A stretch of DNA of 64,000 bases, from positions 1 through 64,000 of the forward strand of contig NZ_JAXAFK010000009.1 in the NCBI RefSeq assembly GCF_033898505.1. The letters are read 5' to 3'. Made by a program: the position numbers and the translations under genes. Each line of letters opens with the position of its first letter. Positions within the stretch are counted from its first letter, which is position 1. This document shows, one piece after another, positions 60,478 to 64,000 of the stretch. The DNA is from Pectobacterium carotovorum. Its GTDB lineage: Bacteria > Pseudomonadota > Gammaproteobacteria > Enterobacterales > Enterobacteriaceae. Under the pieces are notes generated by a model, which made no database searches, was not told the origin of the DNA, and saw nothing but the letters and a program-made list of their open reading frames with translations.

Positions 60478-60694
60478 GGTAGGGGGCAACCATCATCAGG
60501 TTGGGCAGCCCTCTATCTTCAATTTTTTTTCATTTTCATTTCGGTAATAAATAAAAGCAGGTGAGGCGTGCAGACTGACGTTACGTGGGTCTTGCATTTT
60601 CGCGTTAACGCAGACGAGATAGTCTCGTTTGCAAAACAGATGCAACAGATAATATTTGATGGATTTACTTCAGATAGGAATCACTTTGCGGAAG

Positions 60695-60770
60695 TGGTGG
60701 GTCGTGCAGGATTCGAACCTGCGACCAATTGATTAAAAGTCAACTGCTCTACCGACTGAGCTAACGACCC
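60695..60770 (-). tRNA. lysV: tRNA-Lys (UUU)
   Basis: A 76-nt gene with anticodon TTT in GACTTTTAATC and encoded CCA. It is the last of the four-gene tRNA array (val-val-val-lys), the order of E. coli valU-valX-valY-lysV. Confidence 0.97.
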
Positions 60771-60777
60771 GCAGAAG

Positions 60778-60853
60778 TGGTGGGTGATGACGGGATCGAA
60801 CCGCCGACCCCCTCCTTGTAAGGGAGGTGCTCTCCCAGCTGAGCTAATCACCC
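60778..60853 (-). tRNA. valY: tRNA-Val (UAC), third of array
   Basis: A 76-nt gene with anticodon TAC (CCTTACAAGG) and encoded CCA. It is identical to the other two tRNA-Val genes and 7 bp from tRNA-Lys. The symbol is by E. coli order. Confidence 0.97.
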
Positions 60854-60921
60854 ACTTCTGTACTACATTTACTTCGATGTTTACTTCAACTTCCAAATAA
60901 GAAGACCAGCTGGTATGAGAT

Positions 60922-60997
60922 TGGTGGGTGATGACGGGATCGAACCGCCGACCCCCTCCTTGTAAGGGAGGTGCTCTCCCAGCTGAGCTAATCACCC
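60922..60997 (-). tRNA. valX: tRNA-Val (UAC), second of array
   Basis: A 76-nt gene, same sequence as its neighbours, anticodon TAC, with encoded CCA. The spacer of 68 bp to the next copy shows no gene. Confidence 0.97.
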
Positions 60998-61050
60998 AAT
61001 CTCAAATCTTCTTACTCTACACAGCGAGACACTTTTACTTTCGTAAAGAG

Positions 61051-61126
61051 TGGTGGGTGATGACGGGATCGAACCGCCGACCCCCTCCTTGTAAGGGAGG
61101 TGCTCTCCCAGCTGAGCTAATCACCC
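61051..61126 (-). tRNA. valU: tRNA-Val (UAC), first of array
   Basis: A 76-nt gene, anticodon TAC, with encoded CCA. It is the promoter-proximal gene of the array, which is divergent from gltX; both promoters must lie in 61127-61416. Confidence 0.97.
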
Positions 61127-61416
61127 CCGCTGTGTGGAGTCGCATTATAGGGATCCTTGAATGTGAGTCAACGCTTTTTAAAACTAAAATGATTGTTCGT
61201 TGCAAAATTAGTCAAGGCGTCGTATTTATCGCCGCCGGTGCTGCATCCTTGCGCAATTTAGCCTGTTATCTTGTTATTTCCTCCAGAATAAAAGCACGGG
61301 CGGCATGTTACGGCGTTGAGGAATCGAAGCAGAGTGATAGAATGTTGCCCACTTTTGTTCTTGAGCTTATGTCGGTCTGTGCCGACAGCCGTTGCGTAAT
61401 AAGGCTGTAATCCCAA

Positions 61417-62832
61417 ATGAAAATCAAAACTCGTTTTGCCCCTAGTCCTACTGGCTATCTTCACGTCGGCGGCGCTCGTACCGCACTTTACTCCTGGCTG
61501 TTTGCCCGTCATCAGGATGGTGAGTTTGTGCTGCGTATTGAAGATACCGATCTGGAGCGTTCAACCCAAGACGCGATTGATGCCATTATGGATGGTATGA
61601 ACTGGCTGAGCCTGAACTGGGATGAAGGCCCGTACTACCAGACTAAACGTTTTGACCGTTACAACGCCGTTATTGATCAGATGCTGGAAAACGGTACGGC
61701 ATATAAATGCTACTGCTCTAAAGAGCGTTTGGAAGCGCTGCGTGAACAGCAGATGGAAAACGGTGAAAAGCCGCGTTATGACGGCCATTGCCGTGGTTCT
61801 CATGAGCATCATGCTGATGATGAGCCACACGTCGTGCGTTTCCTTAACCCGCAGGAAGGCTCGGTCATCTTCAATGACCGCATTCGCGGGCCGATCGAAT
61901 TCAGCAATCAGGAACTCGACGACCTGATTATTCGCCGCACTGATGGTTCACCGACCTACAATTTCTGTGTCGTTATCGATGACTGGGATATGGAAATCAC
62001 GCACGTTATTCGTGGTGAAGACCATATCAACAACACGCCGCGCCAGATCAACATTCTGAAAGCGCTGGGCGCGCCGGTGCCGGAATATGCGCATGTGTCG
62101 ATGATTCTGGGCGACGACGGTAAGAAATTGTCCAAGCGTCACGGTGCTGTGGGTGTAATGCAATACCGCGATGACGGCTATCTGCCGGAAGCGCTGCTGA
62201 ACTATCTGGTGCGTTTAGGCTGGTCATCTGGCGATCAGGAAATCTTCTCTATTGATGAGATGAAGTCTCTGTTCTCGCTGGATGCCGTTAGCAAATCTGC
62301 GAGCGCTTTCAATACTGAGAAGCTGCAATGGCTGAACCATCACTATATTAACCATTTACCAGCAGAATACGTGGCAACGCATTTGTCATGGCATATTGAG
62401 CAGGCTGGAATTGATACCCGTACCGGGCCGCAGTTGAGTGAACTGGTTGGCCTGTTGGGCGAACGTTGCAAAACGCTGAAAGAAATGGCGGACTCTTGCC
62501 GTTATTTCTATGAAGATTTTGCTGAGTTTGACGCCGATGCTGCGAAGAAACATCTGCGTCCAGTTGCACGTCAACCGCTTGAGCTGGTACGTGAGAAACT
62601 GGCAGCGATTACAAGCTGGACTGCGGAGAATATCCACCACGCTATTCAGGGTACGGCGGACGAACTGGGTCAGGGCATGGGTAAAGTCGGTATGCCGCTG
62701 CGCGTTGCGGTCACGGGTGCAGGTCAGTCTCCGGGCGTTGACGTGACTGTGCATGCGATTGGTCAACAGCGTTCGCTGGCGCGTATTGATAAAGCGCTGG
62801 CGTTTATTGCCGAGCGTGAAGCGCAGCAGTAA
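61417..62832 (+). CDS. gltX: Glutamyl-tRNA synthetase
   Basis: A 471-residue class I aminoacyl-tRNA synthetase. The HIGH motif is [16 protein letters not shown] (residues 7-22), the zinc-binding region [11 protein letters not shown] ... HCRGSHEHH follows, and the KMSKS motif is [11 protein letters not shown] near residue 235. The C-terminal helical anticodon-binding domain is complete. It lies next to the divergent valUXY-lysV array, as in E. coli, and ends at a strong terminator. Confidence 0.98.
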   Translation: MKIKTRFAPSPTGYLHVGGARTALYSWLFARHQDGEFVLRIEDTDLERSTQDAIDAIMDGMNWLSLNWDEGPYYQTKRFDRYNAVIDQMLENGTAYKCYCSKERLEALREQQMENGEKPRYDGHCRGSHEHHADDEPHVVRFLNPQEGSVIFNDRIRGPIEFSNQELDDLIIRRTDGSPTYNFCVVIDDWDMEITHVIRGEDHINNTPRQINILKALGAPVPEYAHVSMILGDDGKKLSKRHGAVGVMQYRDDGYLPEALLNYLVRLGWSSGDQEIFSIDEMKSLFSLDAVSKSASAFNTEKLQWLNHHYINHLPAEYVATHLSWHIEQAGIDTRTGPQLSELVGLLGERCKTLKEMADSCRYFYEDFAEFDADAAKKHLRPVARQPLELVREKLAAITSWTAENIHHAIQGTADELGQGMGKVGMPLRVAVTGAGQSPGVDVTVHAIGQQRSLARIDKALAFIAEREAQQ

Positions 62833-62866
62833 TCGCTATCGTGTAAGTAGCGTTATACAAAACGAG

Positions 62867-62893
62867 CCCCGGCCTGACAGCCGGGGTTTTTTT
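62867..62893 (+). terminator. gltX terminator
   Basis: The stem CCCCGGC/GCCGGGG with a 6-nt loop is followed by TTTTTTT: a canonical rho-independent terminator 34 nt after the gltX stop. Confidence 0.93.
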
Positions 62894-62941
62894 ATTGTTT
62901 TATCGAGAACTGTTTTATCTGAGAACTGTGTTGCCTGATAA

Positions 62942-63826
62942 CTATTGACCGGCGATCGCGACCGCTTTGCCGATGGCATCTGGGATCACGTCGCCGTGCC
63001 CTTTGCCGGGGAACAGAATAAAGTCAGTTTTTGTGCCTTGTTCGTTGAACTGTGCGACCAGCGTTTTTGCTCTTTCCACCATTTTTCTTTGGCTGAGTCG
63101 TTCTGCCCGTTTTTCATCGACGGGTTTACCCGCCTGCGTTTTGACAGGTTCATCCTCATTTGCCCCTGCTGTGACAGTAATTGACAATGGTGATGTGGAA
63201 AGGAGCGGCGTTCTGGTGGGAACTACAACGCCATTTCCCCACCAGATAGACGGGCTGGCGGCAACATAACGCTGGAAAGATTCGGTGTGGTTAAAAAGCG
63301 TATAGAGCGTAAATAGGCCGCCGAAAGAGTGCCCGGCCAACGTTTGTTTTTGCTTATTGACGGCATAGTTGGCTTCAATCCAGGGTTTTACCGTGGATTG
63401 CAGAAATTGGTAAAACGCCTCGGCTTCGCCGCCTGCGGCAAAATCTGGGTCGGTCATCGTTGTTGGCGGCGTGTAGTCGCGCGTGCGGGCGGGAACATCG
63501 TAAGGTTTATCGATCGGATAACCGACCGCGACAATCAGCGGTGCCGCGCCGTTTTTCGCGTTATAGCTGTTTACGGCAACAGGAAACTGGGCATTGCCAT
63601 CCAGCATATACAGGACCGGATAGCCACCTTCTGGTGCGGGGTGGCGGGGAAGTGCGATGAAAAGTCGATAATCATGTTGCGCGTCGCTTTTCATCTCGAC
63701 TTGCCTGATCTCAAATTGAGCTTTTGCTTGTTCGGTAATATCAGGAATGGTTGGCTGTGCCCGAACGGGCAAAATACCAGACGCAGAGACCATCAGAGAA
63801 AATACAATCATAGGAAAATAGCGCAT
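62942..63826 (-). CDS. Periplasmic alpha/beta hydrolase, siderophore-esterase type
   Basis: A 294-residue esterase-D-like hydrolase (the Fes/IroE group). A signal peptide (MRYFPMIVFSLMVSASGILPVRAQ) precedes the fold; the nucleophile elbow is GHSFGG (TLAGHSFGGLFTLY), the Asp is probably in the region after GANEDEPV and the His is in FPGKGHGDVIPDA. YPVLYMLDGNAQFPVAV is the typical N-terminal strand. IroE-like enzymes cut catecholate triester siderophores in the periplasm; this specific substrate is inferred. ATG 63826 fits the signal peptide; the frame is open to a TTG at 63925. It converges on gltX. Confidence 0.85.
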   Translation of the reverse strand: MRYFPMIVFSLMVSASGILPVRAQPTIPDITEQAKAQFEIRQVEMKSDAQHDYRLFIALPRHPAPEGGYPVLYMLDGNAQFPVAVNSYNAKNGAAPLIVAVGYPIDKPYDVPARTRDYTPPTTMTDPDFAAGGEAEAFYQFLQSTVKPWIEANYAVNKQKQTLAGHSFGGLFTLYTLFNHTESFQRYVAASPSIWWGNGVVVPTRTPLLSTSPLSITVTAGANEDEPVKTQAGKPVDEKRAERLSQRKMVERAKTLVAQFNEQGTKTDFILFPGKGHGDVIPDAIGKAVAIAGQ

Positions 63827-64000
63827 GTGATGGGGCTTATAGTAGAAGGCAGAAGCGTAACGTAGAGTGATGATAATAAATCGCGTTATCGTTAGCAGCT
63901 TTTTATTGTGTTTGTGATGGGACAATATCGAAATTGTCGTCTGTTTTTTCTCACCTTTGGCGTCTTTTTCAGCGGTTAATCGGATTACCGGATTTAGCCG

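Noticed and set aside
60681..61410. Open frames on both strands over the tRNA array, with repeated GSNRRPPPCKGG-type segments
   Set aside because: These are translations of the tRNA-Val genes; repeated peptides simply mirror the three identical tRNAs.

Overview
The window is a chromosomal stretch of a gamma-proteobacterium of the order Enterobacterales. Gene order and predicted proteins follow Escherichia coli closely in several blocks, but with the insertions, losses and dispersed repeats expected of a more distant relative. Pectobacterium or a close soft-rot relative (Pectobacteriaceae) is the best guess; this rests on overall character, not on a database search. No prophage, insertion sequence with a transposase, CRISPR array or plasmid gene is visible.

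Layout. 1-5900: the 3' end of an rRNA operon (5S rRNA, tRNA-Asp), then yafD, mltD, gloB, yafS, rnhA/dnaQ and a second tRNA-Asp, as in the E. coli aspU-aspV segment. 5950-9760: the class Ib ribonucleotide reductase operon nrdHIEF. 10140-10440: a structured dispersed repeat (copy 1). 10460-12620: speD-speE and yacC. 12700-16325: a mosaic repeat, an iron-type ABC permease/ATPase pair without a binding protein, and an acetyltransferase. 16475-30107: hpt, can, yadGH, panB/panC/panD, folK, pcnB, gluQ, dksA, sfsA, thpR, hrpB. 30210-37052: mrcB, repeat copy 2 where E. coli has fhuA, then fhuCDB. 37101-39933: a LysE exporter, a MocR regulator and a glutathione transferase placed between fhuB and hemL. 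40093-50380: hemL, clcA, erpA, a small secreted protein, btuF-mtn, dgt, degP, cdaR. 50772-54685: sulfate transporter sbp-cysTWA. 54766-60477: a DoxX protein and a probable siderophore-uptake locus (TonB-dependent receptor, RhtX/FptX-like permease, a small unknown protein, AraC regulator). 60695-62832: tRNA-Lys, three tRNA-Val and divergent gltX. 62942-63826: a periplasmic esterase of the siderophore-esterase type.

How the parts work together. Iron runs through the window: fhuCDB behind a Fur-like site, the orphan iron-type ABC pair, the receptor/permease/AraC locus, erpA, manganese-dependent NrdEF (used when iron is short) and a possible siderophore esterase. tRNA-Asp genes, gluQ (which glutamylates queuosine-containing tRNA-Asp) and gltX form a second loose theme. 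dksA, pcnB, hpt, can and gltX are housekeeping.

Most interesting non-genic content: (1) a family of about 270-bp palindromic elements (12704, 17791, 21138; short form at 50630; remnant at 22322) that look like different assortments of the same hairpin modules between shared ends; (2) a pair of about 300-bp structured repeats (10139 and 32738) with compensatory stem changes; (3) a smaller inverted-repeat family (45622, 51855); (4) a (TTCCC)6 tract upstream of yafD; (5) a non-AUG start for pcnB; (6) a nine-codon reading frame whose stop overlaps the clcA start. No large undescribed system is evident; the best candidates are the mosaic repeats and the small unknown protein of the siderophore locus.
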